From: Nematostella vectensis
Taxonomy: Eukaryota; Cnidaria; Anthozoa; Actiniaria; Edwardsiidae
Reading direction: 5' to 3'
DNA length: 60,000 bases
Assembly: GCF_932526225.1 (NCBI RefSeq)
Contig: NC_064047.1
Location: forward strand, 10,586,494 to 10,646,493
A model generated the notes under the pieces. That model saw nothing but the letters and a program-made list of their open reading frames with translations. It had not been told where the DNA came from and ran no database searches. The position numbers were made by a program, and so were the translations under genes. Within the stretch, counting starts at the first letter, position 1, and each line of letters opens with the position of its first letter. Positions 44,845 through 58,100 of this stretch are shown here, one piece after another.

Positions 44845-47715
44845 ATGCCAAGAACCAATGTGACCTACGAACGTTACATTTTTCGGACCACCACACAAGA
44901 CGATCGACCATTCGATGTCTTTCTGACAGAGCTTCGCCACAAGGCCACACTTTGTGAATTTGGAGAGATTAAGGACTCGCTGATACGAGACTTGATAGAT
45001 ATAGGAACAAACAGCCCTGTATTAAGAGAACGTCTTTCACGGGAACCCGAATTAACACTCACCAAAACGATCAATCTTTGCCTTGCCTCCGAACAAGCCA
45101 TCGAACAATCGAGGCTGATCACGAAGCCTGAAGATCGCCAAGAAACTAGCAACGTCGATTCAGTTCAAGCGCGTGCTAGACCGAGCCGTTTCGACAGGAA
45201 CCAAAATTCCTGTCGATTTTGTGGGCTGCAACATGACAGGGGAAACTGTCCAGCTTACAACGCCATTTGCCGTCGATGCAAAGCTAAAGTTTGTTCAAAA
45301 CAGATTTCGACGCTTGCAAAACAAGTTCGTGAGGTCGACTTACAACAAGAAAGAAGTACCTAGTGCAGCGCCTTATTGTTGGAACCCAGCCCATGTTTTT
45401 CAAGTTGGACACAGGAGCTGAGTGTAATCTACTCCTTTAAACTGCAGTGAAAGTGCTACCCAACTGTAAGATAGAACCTACAAACACTAATCTTAGATCA
45501 CTTGGGGGCAACCCCCTAAAAACTGTAGGCAAATGTTATGTAAACACTTATGTACAAGACCGAAGGAACCCTGTGTTGACCGAATAGTATATTGTAGATC
45601 ATGATGTAAAGCCCATTCTGGGACTAGAATCTTGCTTTAAGTTAGGTTTAATTGCTGTGAGTGGAAGTGCCACGCCCAAGGGTTTAAGCATTAATACTGT
45701 GGAACAGCCACACAAACTTCTTGATCAGTTTGAAGATGTTTTTACAGGACTGGGGTGTGTTGATGGTGAGTATGACATTAATTTAAAAGAGGGTGCTAGA
45801 CCCACAATCCAACCTCAGCGTAATGTCCCATTGCGATTATTTGATCAGCTGAAATCAACAATCCATGACTTGGAAAAAAAGGGTGTAATAGCCAAAGTCA
45901 ATGAGCCTGTGGACTGGGTTAGCAGCCTAGTAATCGTAGAAAAAAAAGACAAATCCCTGAGGCTATACTTAGACCCCCCTGACCTCAACGAGGCAATAGT
46001 AAGAGAGGATTATAAGCCCCCTTCATTTGAGAAAATATCAAGTACGTTGAATGGGTGCAAGGTTTTCACTGTTGTAGATATGTCTATGCTGCTGGCATAA
46101 GAAACTTACTGACGCAGCATCACTACTATGCACATTTAACACACCTTTTGGCAGGTTTCGCTTCCGGAGATTGCCATTTGGCATTTCGTGTGCTAGCGAG
46201 GTAGCACAAAAAATGATCGAGGAACACTTTGGTGACATTGAGGGTGTGCTTCCTGTCTATGATGATATAATTGTTTCAGGAAAAACAGAGGCAGAACATG
46301 ACAAAGCATTGCGCAAGGTACTGGAGAGAGCCAGAGACAGGAACATTAGATTCAATAAGGAGAAGATACAGTATCGCCTGGACAAGGTGAGTTACATGGG
46401 GGAAGTTGTTAGTGAAAAGTGTTTCACTCCAGATCCATCCAAGGTTTTAGCTATTTTTAACATGCCTACCCCAAAATGCAAGAAAGATTTGCAGAGACTG
46501 CTGGGGATGATCAACTACTTGTCAAAGTATGTTGCCAATATGGCTGAACTAACTGCCCCACTAAGAACCCTGCTAAAGAAAGAAGTAGCTTGGGTTTGGT
46601 ACCCTGAACATGATGCAGAATTAACTAAGTTAAAGTCAGTACTCACCAGCAAACCGGTGCTGCTGTTTTACGACATCAACCTACCTACCACCCTACAGGT
46701 GGATGCCTCAAAGAGTGGGCTAGGTGCTTGTCTCTCACAGAATGGTCAGCCTGTGGCTTATGCCTCTAGGGCAATTACAAGTGCTGGACAAAATTAGGCA
46801 CAAATAGAGGAGATGCTAGCCATTGTTTTTGGGTGTGAAAGGTTCAACATGTACACGTATGGGGCAGACATTGAAGTAATGTCAGACCACAAGCCTCTAG
46901 AATCAATTTTGAGAAAACCTCTCCACAAGGTGCCTGCGTGGCTGCAGAGGATGAGGTTGCGGCTTCAAAAATATCATGTCAGGGTCCGCTATGTACCTGG
47001 GAAATATTTGTACATTGCAGACACCTTGTCGAGGGCTTATGACGAGGAAGCACCAACGCAGTCTTATGACACATGCATACATGATGAGATGGAGCACATG
47101 GTCCATTGCATCATCAAGGACCTGCCCATCACAGACGTGAAACTGTTACAGCTGCGGGAGATTACTAAGGAGGACCAGGACATGCAGTTGTTAAGTAAGT
47201 ACATCAGGGAAGGGTGGCCCCAAAACAGGCAAAATGTTACAACACAAGTAAGACCATTTTGGAATGTGCGCCACGATTTACACTTATTAGACGGTCTAGT
47301 GATGAAAGGCCACAGACTGGTAATTCCAGTGTCTTGGAGATCTAATATCCTAGAGCAAGTTCACACTGGCCATTTTGAAATTGAAAAGAGTAAGGCTAGG
47401 GCACGGGCAGTAGTTTACTGGCCTGGTCTGAGTGCTGACATTTCCAATGTAATCTCCAAGTGTGACAAATGCTTGAGTTTGCAGAAGAAACAGCAAAAAG
47501 AGCCCATGCAACCGAGAGAAATTCCACTGTTGCCATGGCAACATATTGCAGCTGACATTGCTGAATATGAAGGAAAGCCCTATCTAGTGGTAATTGATTA
47601 CTATTCAAAATACATTGAGGCACTCAGAATGAGTGGCAAAAAAGCTGGGGATGTTACCAAGGCCCTGATGGAAATCTTTTCCAGACATGGGTACCCTGAG
47701 ACTCACAGCAGATAA
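44845..47715 (+). pseudogene. Gypsy gag-pol remnant (frameshifts, stops, truncated integrase)
   Basis: Gag with a CCHC knuckle CRFCGLQHDRGNC (about 45211). Protease FFKLDTGAECNLL (about 45400). RT from 45657, with a frameshift near 46090 after VVDMS, then RLPFGIS and VYDDIIVSG (46254-46280). RNase H/RT connection to an in-frame TAG at 46795-46797. Integrase HHCC zinc (QVHTGHF, CDKCLS) and AADIAEYEGKPYLVVIDYYS, then truncated after 47715 by loss of most of the catalytic core and C-terminus. Not able to encode a complete polyprotein. Confidence 0.9.
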
Positions 47716-47992
47716 TAATCCATTCAACTCTGTGGAAATAAATGAGTATGCCAATCACCACTGTATGTAAAAGATGTTTTAGAAGACATTATAGACTTAG
47801 AGAATGAAACCACTGAAGTCAACCCAGCGCCACGCAGATCAACTCGCATCAGATCAGCACCCCCTTGGCACAATGACTATGTCATGTGCACATAGCCCAG
47901 TCCTATTTTACATATACACATACTCCATGTTAGAATTTATTTTTATGTTTTGATACTTTCACTTAATATCATAGCTTAGCTTAAAAGGGAGA

Positions 47993-48114
47993 TGTTGTGA
48001 GTAGTCCCATATATGGAGTCACGCCACCACGTGACTCACTACTGTTATGTAAGCTTGCCACGTGCGTTATTAAAAAAGTTGTTGCTTGTTGAACCCTGTA
48101 GTCCGATCATAACA
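47993..48114 (+). repeat. 3' LTR, 122 bp
   Basis: Near-identical to the 5' LTR, which suggests recent insertion relative to the coding damage (or insertion of an already defective copy). Confidence 0.95.
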
Positions 48115-48119
48115 AGTTC

Positions 48120-48950
48120 TTTTATTGATAATTTAACATTTTCCATTCAACAATGCGTCTGTCTAGTTTCTAGCAGTCGGGCTTATCATAGAAGGATTCA
48201 TTCTTCTTTATCTGGAGTGGTATTCTTGGGCTCTTCTGAAAAGATAAAGGGAGCATTGTGAAAAAAATGCGTATATTCTTGTTCCATATTCCCTTATTTC
48301 CCAATCAACTGTTTAAAGGGGTGTCCAAGGGATATGGACAGTTTGAGGGAGAATAAAAGGAAGGTCTGAAAGGGATTGAATGGGAAACAGTTTGAGTGGA
48401 GTCGAGGGCAACAGATTGAGGGGAATTGAGAGTACAGTTTTAGGAGAATTGAAGAGATGTGGACTGTTTGAGGGATTCGTGGGTAGGTTTGAGGGGTATT
48501 AAGGGGATAATGAAAGTTTGAAGGGGGTGAGGGTATAACATAATGTTAAAACTCGTGGTTGTATTGGATCAAGCGTTGAATTAAAGGTTAAGCAAATTAA
48601 CAATGAATCTCTATTTGAGCAAAAAAAAAAAAAAAAACCCGAAATGTTCGTGCGAATACACGCCACGAGGAGGATCTAACATGAAAACGAGGCGCTGTTT
48701 ACACTATGAAGCAATGCTGTTTATTATCAATTAACAATGTCGATATTCCAACACATGAGGGGAATTCAAAGCATCGTTTCTTTCTATAAGGGTACAACAC
48801 AACACAACTCAACACAACACAACACAGTACAATACAATACAAAACAATATCCTTTATTTTCAGAGGGTGACATTTTAACAATGCATATAAATAAATGTGG
48901 GTAGGAGTTTGAGTGAAGAATGTGAAGGTAGTTTTTTTTATAGAACTATC
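48120..48950. other. 3' flank of gene copy B
   Basis: Matches 7655-8504. Holds a G-rich GGGATATGGACAGTTTGAGG region, an A tract at 48620, a (CAACA)n-like microsatellite at about 48795-48845 and the AATAAA of copy B (48858-48853, minus). Confidence 0.6.
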
Positions 48951-49127
48951 TTAACAATACTCACATGGAGGACAGACCACTTCCTTCACTTTAGCAAGAT
49001 CAAACTCGAGTAAATCCGCTATTCGCTCGTTGTTTTCTTTTTGCTTCCTCATATTACACACTTGTCTTTTCTGTTTTGGATTCAAACCCTCCTTCGGACA
49101 GTCCTCTAGAAGTAGCACGATGACATC
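48951..49127 (-). CDS. Copy B exon 10 (terminal)
   Basis: 177 nt; ends VVCPPCEYC and TAA. Differs from copy A in the middle (CNMRKQKENNERIADLL versus CNLRKTIAKNEIIADLL) while cysteines are all kept. Confidence 0.85.
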   Translation of the reverse strand, partial: DVIVLLLEDCPKEGLNPKQKRQVCNMRKQKENNERIADLLEFDLAKVKEVVCPPCEYC

Positions 49128-52100
49128 CTAAAATAAAACAGGAATACATAGATGCCTACAGAGTGAATGTCGTAAGTTATAACTGCTAGATGTGCGACAA
49201 AACACTACCATGTCCTCTGTAAAAATTGACTGGGCAAAATAGTAAGGGGGTGGGGGATGAGACACGATAAGGAATACTTAAAGAATGTCGATCTCTCACT
49301 CCTTTTTTATTGTTCATCATTGAAAATACAGCTATTTATTTGCAAGGGAACTTCAAAATAACAATCTACGAATGAAGTCTGGCATGTTTTTCATGATATT
49401 TGATTGATATAGTTCTTTGACTGACTCGCCATTGAGCGGGAGCATAAAATGGCGGCGTGATTGGCGTGCTTTAAGATACTGGTGCTTTTGCCTCTTTGCT
49501 TTAAGTTTTCTCTTCTTGAGTATCCTCCGCATACTCTAGCCCACATTGTAGCTAATGCTGGTAATGTGCAAATCGTATGATCCACAAAACAGTCAATTTT
49601 CTAGTTCGCTCTGTCATTTTTTTATTAGGCATTGCATACCATATTTTGGAGTCTGTTTCAATCATTTTTTCGCTTTTTCATCGCACTAGAGCTTTGTAAG
49701 TCGAGAATTTCCACATAAACTTGCAGGAATTCGTGTTTACTATGATTTTACTGGCAGCCATCTTGGATATGGAGCTTAGTCCCTAACGTTTTAGAATATC
49801 ACAGGTCTCCCGCCCTTTTAAACCATTTAGAAAACGACAGCCATTGATTGATATTCCCGTTTTGGATATATAGCTACCGCTACCTACCTTGTCAATCTTC
49901 ATTTCTGCGGCGATACCTTCTGCCGTTAGGCCATCATTCTTTTTCAGGCATGCTAAGCTTTTTGTCGTCGGATTGTTAACACTACACACGGGGCTTAGAT
50001 TCTCTTTCTTCATTACTTTCTCAATTTCTTCCTTCAGAGTTTCTTTGGTCACGTAGAAAGCGCCGATTTTCCTCTCGCATTTCCTTGCCTCGCTCCCATA
50101 CAATGATGTAGCATCAGAGTAGAGGTCATCAAATGATTTTGTTCCATCTCGGCAACCATTAAGAATAGAGGTAAGCATCTTCACCTGGAGTAAAAACGAA
50201 AGTGGTTGTTTCTCAAGATCTTTCTGACGAACTAACGAAGTAGTCCCTAGCGAAGAAAAAGGACAAATGATTCCAGGAATTTCATACACGAGTATAAACT
50301 TATATTCAACTCGTAAAATAGCTAGCAGATTACTGGAGGGGAGGGGGGGGGGGGGGAGGAGGGGCTAATAGCCCCACTAAAAGCTCCACCCCCTCCGTTT
50401 TTCATGAACCGCTTAAGCTATGACCATTAAACTTACATACAATGATCACCAGCATGCATTAGACCTTTTAACAGCTTTACAATGCAAAAAGGCCATAAAA
50501 CGTTTATAATCAATTTTTTGCATATATTTGGCTTTATGGACAATGTGCCCCACTGCCACACACAAATCTAAAGGAATATGGATTTAACCATTGTAGTTGA
50601 ATGACCAACCAATCTATATGAGCTCGAGCACCTCAATTCTCCACGAGAAGTTCTAGTATAGTACATATATTACCCCATACTGTTGTCCGCAATATTTTAA
50701 TGATATACAATGAACGATGATGTTACCTATTTGGAGCTATTATGACCAAATTTTCAAGAATTAATATCTAACAAAGAGGAATAACATTATATATTGCGTT
50801 GCCATAGCAACACAATATGACGTTATTTAAGGAAATATGTTTATAAATAGCCTATATAATATCCTATCGAAACCTTTGCATAGAACCAGTTCGTATTCGA
50901 AAAGCGACCAATATTTTTCAAAAAAATGTTTTTGTGGCATCACGATGACGTCACTTAAGTAAGCAGAAGCGGGCAATATTTCTGTGTTTTTTTTCAGATA
51001 AGTATTTCTGTATGTCGTTTTCGATAATCTTATTATCTTGCATTATATATATATTACTAGTCATCTGTGACGTCATTGATTGGTACCTTAAATATAGCAT
51101 AAGTTTGCGAATTGACTTTTAATTAAAGTAACAATTTAAATATCTTACCAAAAATGTTTTTATCTACATTTAATTTACATTAGAGGGATATATACCAAAT
51201 TTAGATGTTAGTTTAGAAAGAGCGATTTTTAGCTAATTATATATGACATCAGCATCCGCCATCTTGGATCCGCCATCTTGGATTTAATGAAAGCTACTGG
51301 GTAGCAAAATCTAAAGCTTTTTGACAATAATTAATCTTCGTTTTAAGTTGTATTAATAATTTCAGCTTGATATGAATGCTTTTTGCTATTTTTATAAGTA
51401 CTTTTTCGAGAAGGTCAAAAATTGACAAAAAAAAACACTACTCCTCCCCTACAATAACGGCTTAAAGCGTTTTGCCTAATTTTTATTATACCTATCTCTC
51501 AAAACTTGGTTGCTATGGTGACAAAGGGTATGCATATCAAAATTTTGTGTGCACCAAACTGCTCCCAGATAAATTCTAGGAAAAGTTATCAAATTTCAAT
51601 GCTCTAGCCCTGCTAGTTCAAAAATTATTACAGATCAAAGGTGCTGGGGGCCTCAAAAGCCCCCCCCCCCGGTTTGAATAGGGTTAACACAAAAACCTAA
51701 AGATAAATAAAAACAGTGACGACAGGCAATCAGTCGAGAGCACTACCTTTTGCGTGTAACAGCTGAGAGTAAAGGGGACCTGATTCAAACTGTTGATCAA
51801 GTTCTCTTGGTGTTTATACGTCTGGTTTGGGGAGATATCCGATGGCATATTCAATCTGTAGTTTTCGATACCATTGGCCGCTTCAATCTGGTGAAACAGA
51901 TTTTAGATGATTTCATAAGGATACAAACATTTTCAAGCACTCTCTCATTTCAAGGAACCACAAGCTGTAAGGTATACCAGCATACCCCTTCTTTCGGCCA
52001 TGAACTTATTCTAAAATTTACCAGTTCGACCCCTGGACAAACAGGGCCGTAGCAGGGGGTGGGACATGTGCGTGTGCCCCCCACCCTCCACCACTCCCCC

Positions 52101-55100
52101 CTTCCCCCCTTCCCCTCTTCCCCACATCCAATTGTAAAAAATAAATCCCAATCGGCTAATTTGAGAAAGTATCTGTATTTTCTATTTAATTAAGGTAGAT
52201 GAAGCATGGCATTCTGTTTTTAGTGGGCTTTAAGAGATTTCATCACATAATATGTCTTCCAAAGCAACAACAAAAAAATATTGGGCTGACTATACGGATC
52301 TTAATTCACTTTATCAATTCCCTTGTACTTACCAGTTCAGGCGTAGGATCAGCATTATCTAGTACTTGCTTGATGTCTCCCAGCAGCTTCATCAGGTTTT
52401 CCGCGACCAGTTCTTTCCGTACGTCCTCAAAGGCCTGTTGAATTAAACACACAAATTCAAGAAGAGCTAGTTAGCCGCCTACTTGTTTTCAGTGTTTTCA
52501 ATGAATTACACAGAAAAACAAAACAAAAAGGAAAGAGTTTCTTTAAACGGAATGTCCTTATTGGACATTGGATATTAAAGAGACTTCATTGATAAATGGA
52601 CAAAAAACAATGTATAGCGTTTTCGTCGAGAAAAGACAGTCGAAATGATTGTTCGATGCGTCCTCATTTAGCAGATGGGGCTTTCGTCGAGACCTTAAAG
52701 ACAGTCCTCAATAACAGAGCTACTGGTATGATGCGGGGATTTTCCGTCAATTATTCGGGATTTTCTTGCAAATTATGCGCTAGATTTCTGGAATTATGCG
52801 GGAATAGTCCAGTTTCGAATTCGAAAATGACCGCTAGACAGATTAATTGAGGTCGCATTTTTACAGTGTTAGATTTATTTCATTGGAATGGTTGGATCCA
52901 GGGTTTCTAAAAACACCAAAATATAATGCATTACTGGATGTATGTTTGTAGATATTAATTCCCATGGGGATGGAAAATCACCACTTAAAATGGTACATTA
53001 AAACTTCAGTATTGCATCTTATCTAAAATTGTGTCTGACACTATATTCTTTGAAATCCTGTTTCATCCATTACTTGTTCTTCGCAAGGACAAACCTTGCC
53101 AGAATGTAGCTTTACAAATGTACATTAATGGAACTTTTATTTAGGGGAAGTGTATTTTAGGGCAAGATACTTAAACTTTATAACACAGCAACAACCTTGT
53201 TCTTTTTCAATAATATAATTCTGTTCACATAGCTTGGATATCATAGACATGGCCTCTTTAGAAGCCTGTAGTGGTAAAAGGTTTAGAATAATGGGAAAGG
53301 AGAAATGTCAAGAAATGCTCAACCAAATTATTTTCATTAATGTCAGATTTTTTTCACCAAACCTTTCAAGTTGAGTCAATTTCCTTTATATCTCCTCACC
53401 GTCAACTATTTTTTAGTCAATTGATATTCTTTGCTTCCTCTCTACCCCGAACATAGATCAATAAAAGGGCTTGGTTTGAAAATAGAAAGCATTTTAGCAC
53501 TGTCAGTGGTGCCTTAGATGTTTTTTTTTTTTTAGGATTTGCTTCCAAAATCAATCTGTTTTTTCTTCATTGCATTCAATTTGGAGTAGGCCACCAACAA
53601 CTATATGGCCACTATATGGTAAAGGGTGGATTCACCAATGTGTAATGACTGAAAGGAGATATATTTTTTGATTTTAATTTCCAGACATTTTTTTTTTCTG
53701 AATATTCGGTCCAATGAAGGAGAAAATCATCACTAAATAAATACATAAAATTACAGTATGGCATCTAAACATTCTTAATATATTATTTCAAATCTTTGGA
53801 ATGCTGTTACATCCATGACAAATTCTGCACAAGGGAAAATTTGTCGGAGTATTGTTTTGATTAAAAAAATATTCATAATGGAACTTCTATGATGGAACAT
53901 AAGAATTTACCATCAGACTCTTGACAACTTTGACAGCCATATTCACACCAGGAATTGTGTTTGTTAACTTTGATGTACTGCATAATTTAAATTATTGAAT
54001 AAGGCCTGGATCCATTTGGTTCGTACAATAAATAAATCTCAGTAAAGAGCAGGATCCTAGATCCCCCAAAAATACCTCGATCAGTCAACACAAAAGGTGT
54101 TCAGTGCTGGCTTCGCTTTTAGGCAGAGCCTAAATCTATATATTATTTTCTAATGGTACATCTAAATCTGAGCTTGCGTACGTTCGAAGTTATTACGCCA
54201 TTTTGAACGAGGCGCTAAGAGAGTGGGGCGAGTAAAGTCCAACATGGCAGACGACAACAAAATCGCGAAAGAGATTTTTGAATGTCTTCCAATTGAGAAG
54301 AGTAAGACTATCTTCTTTCACATACTCTTAAGTACTACTGCTTTTTCGTTTTCTCTTACCGAGTACATGGTCTCCTTTGAAGTAGTGATGTTCTGAATAG
54401 CCTCATCAAAGTTTTCTAAAGCTTTTGCCATAGTGTCCCTTGCTTCCTTTGCATCATCTCGTCTTTCCTCACATTTCTTAGCTTGGTCGATGACGTTGTA
54501 AATTGCAAACGCTGGAAATCATAAAACATCAATTTGCAGTCTTATTAGTATCTACGCAATAGTTGAAATCAAACAAGAAATCTATCTGGCTTTTTCATCG
54601 GGCTTCTAAAACATGCAAAAAGAATGAAACCCTTTATCCTAGAGAGCTCTTTTGACCGATCAATGAGCACGATATAATGTTATGTGTTATGGCAGAGATT
54701 GGGGAGTGCGCGATAGATGTTGTGGTACAGTGGGTGGTAGAATAAAGTTGTGGTACAGTCCGCGGTAGATGTTTTGGTACAGTGCGCGGTACAGGTTGTA
54801 GTACAGTACGCATCAGATGCTGCGGAACAGTGCGCGGTAGATGTTGTGGTACAGTGCGTAGCTTCACGTTGCGCTGGTGTGTGCGTTAGATGTTGCCGTA
54901 CAGCCCGAGGAAGAGGTTTTGAAGTAGTTCAGTCTTACCTGAGGAAAAGATTGATAGTGCAAGGTCAAATGCTTTGCCAATATTCTTCACGTATCTGATC
55001 GACCTGCTAAACTTGGTATTCAGTCTGCTTTTTAACTGTCTGTACTTGGTTTTGAAATTTTTGATCAAGCTTGTTTTCCGTCTTGCAATTTGAGCGTTAG

Positions 55101-58100
55101 GGGGTGTCTTGAGTCGGATGGCATTTCTTCTCTCGAGCTACAGTAGAAAAAAATAAATTGAATGATATGCGTTATAAAGCTTGAGATATTATTATAAGTT
55201 ATAGCATGGCACGGGGGGAATTTAGTGATTGAATGTCCCCGCAACCGAGGGATGATTAGTTGAAGTCCCGACGCCGCAGGCGTAATACCATGATCACCCA
55301 GGAAATGAACTCGCAACTACAAGTAATATCAAGTTGGATGAGCGAATACGGTTCAATGGACCTAGGGCAATTGAGACCACAACATTTTCGCGAACAATTC
55401 TCACATCTAACAGTTGATTTACAGAGTAAGTACGCAGCTGCTTTGTCTCCTATTATCTTTGTTCTACAAAGGAGTTCTTTTGTCTCTATTCTTCTCATTC
55501 TTTGTGTCGAGGTGCGGATATTGTTCATTTGCCCAATCAAATTTCAGCTTGTAAGAGCTGCGTACTGACCCGATTTATATAGTTGCTCTACCTATTTACA
55601 GTTTTAGTTCTTTGACGTCATTAGCACGCATGCTTGAAGCAATCAAAATCATCCGACATGGATCAAATACTCCGGGTCTCTTGGCGCAGGGCCTATTCCT
55701 GGGCTAATCAGGGAGCTGCCTTCTATTTATTTCCCTGGTGGAAACTAGAAGACAAGCATCTTGGTTCTAAATGTCTCGCATGCACTGATGTATAAGAATA
55801 TTTAGGAGAAAAAAGATTCTTTTGTCTTTTCCTAAATTTCTCTCGTTATAAATGCATTTGAGAAATGTAGAAACAAAATTTCCCTCATCATTTCTGCATG
55901 TGGGAATATTAGAAAATAAATCTCCCTCATCATCAATGCATGAGCAGCTCAAAATATTTCCTTTTCTGGAAACACTTTTTTGTTTATGACATTCGAGGCA
56001 TCAAAACATTGAAACAACCAATCACAGATGAAATTGTAAGATGACGTCATAACACTCGCTGGACCTAAGTAAAAAAAACATGGCGGCCATTGAGAGCATA
56101 AAACAGAGAGACGAGAATGAGCGAATAAAACAGTATCTTTCTGCTTTTTGGTGGGATTTAGACGTACAAAAACTTGAAAGACTTGTAGATAAGCCTATGG
56201 ACTCAAAGATGTGTTAAAATTCATATTTCGAATGACTATGTTAGGTGGGAGAGTCCGATTCGCTATAGTCAATAGATGACGGCGAGGATGATTGGCATCA
56301 CGATTGAATTACAGCTTGGAAGCGTAATTATACTGGAATTCGAAGGCACAACTAACGGTGGACAAGCAGGCATGAATTCTTGACCCTGGAGTTGACTACT
56401 CAGTACTGCAAATGGTTTTTGTTGCATCCTCCGAAGCTCATAATGCATGCATAATTACATGCCTTACGGTGTGTTGTGTTTAGTCTCAATAAGTTATACT
56501 TATATGCAGCCCGTCCGAGTTTGTCGGTCGATCATGAACATTCAGTATTCAAATTGCCTTGTGCAGGCGCTGCTAAAAGCTGAATGGGGTCTAGAAATTT
56601 TCAAGGGTTCATCAATTTATGAAAACTATTACAATAGCTTTGTGCTTAAAAAGAATTGAACCATTGGACCACAGAACCACACCTGAATCAGCCACTGCAG
56701 AAAATGACTTGACAGATACAGTATTTCATATTTGTTCTAATGACTTAATAGTGGTATAGGCTTAAATCATCTCATCCCCTACACACAAAAAGCATGTGGT
56801 ACACAGAATAACAAATAAAACAAATAGAAGACACAGTTTGATTTTTTTCTTTGCTTGTACTAACCAGCCCATCTTGTGTATAACCCTTGAATTTAAATAT
56901 TTGAAAATGCCCCTAGAGCTTGAATGGGCTATGACTTGATAGCAAAAAGGCTGAATGGGCTTAGGATTTACATGCCTTGAAGGTTAGAGAGATAATTGCC
57001 CAGGGGTGGGTTGGAAGGGGAGTGGGGGCAGTATTCAGTTATAAACATGAAAATTTCACTGTATATAATTGATTGAAGCCCATTAGCTCTTGCTTTGTAA
57101 GCTTCAGTGTAGATATAAGCTTCTGGTAGATATACCTTGAAAACCTCCTCATGAGCTCTACTTTTCTTGGCGAATTGGTAAGCTGCTCCTCCACCACTGA
57201 TTAACAGAGTTAAGAGGGGGAAACCAATATTCAAGGCGTTCTCAATGGCTGACTCGTACATGTCGGATACCTGCAGGTAGTCCAGCTCGTCTCTGGTGTT
57301 GTTTTTTGCCTTAATGGCATCCTGTAAAAATGGACGTAAAGGATGGTAAGCGTTTCGCTAGAGGCTTATACGTATACTCTTCGGGTGATTTTTACAGCAC
57401 GCTCCCGCCTTCGAAAAGTTACGATTAAAACGTATGAGCACAAATCTCTGCATCAAATAAAAAGGTAAATACAAATAATTGCAGAACAATGTTTAGATAG
57501 TTCCCTCACTTTTTTTGTTCGTGCATTGGACCGTTTTTTTTTTGTTATGCAAAGAAAGCAGAGGTTGAATTTCAAGTTAGACTGCTGTGAGGGTCGCCAT
57601 GCTCTTGCAAACGAGCTATGACGTCACTGGCAGCGATCATCTGAACAAATAGAAATTATTTTCAAAAAAATCACTTGGAGGCTTGTGCTGCCTTTGATTT
57701 CACACCAATAAAACAATAATCGCATAAGCTAAAATTGAGGGGAGGAGGAAAACGTGAAGTGAAGGAGAGTGGATATAAGGTAAGGTCTATCTATTTGCAT
57801 TTTTATGATAAGTCATTACCTTTTAGTAGTGAAAACCAACGAAAACTCACGTGACATTGACCCTTGGCCAAGCCCGAGCGTACCGTACAAGAGAATATTA
57901 TATGGAGTAAACCACAGGAATTAGGATACTTTGTCAGCGATATTTTTATAAAATAAACAAAACTGAATTCCCAATTTGTGCTAAATATCAACTAAGCAAT
58001 AAGATATTTCTAACCTTATAATCCAAAATGTCTCCTGCCTTCTGAGTTAGCGAAATCCTTTTTGGTTGGCTCTTATTATATTTCTATTGCTCTTGTCTTA

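Larger units (their letters stand above)
44413..48119 (+). mobile_element. Ty3/gypsy LTR retrotransposon with perfect target duplication
   Basis: AGTTC duplicated at 44413-44417 and 48115-48119. LTRs are 44418-44540 and 47993-48114 (TGTTGTGAG...ATCATAACA), differing by two substitutions and one A. A primer-binding-like TGGTACCAGAAGTG follows the left LTR. A polypurine tract AAAAGGGAGA precedes the right LTR. The empty site is preserved in unit A at about 7653 (TTTCAAGTTCTTTTATTG). Confidence 0.95.

Noticed and set aside
47529-47542. Perfect X-box GTTGCCATGGCAAC as a regulatory site
   Set aside because: Falls inside the gypsy integrase codons for LLPWQH; most simply explained by coding sequence.
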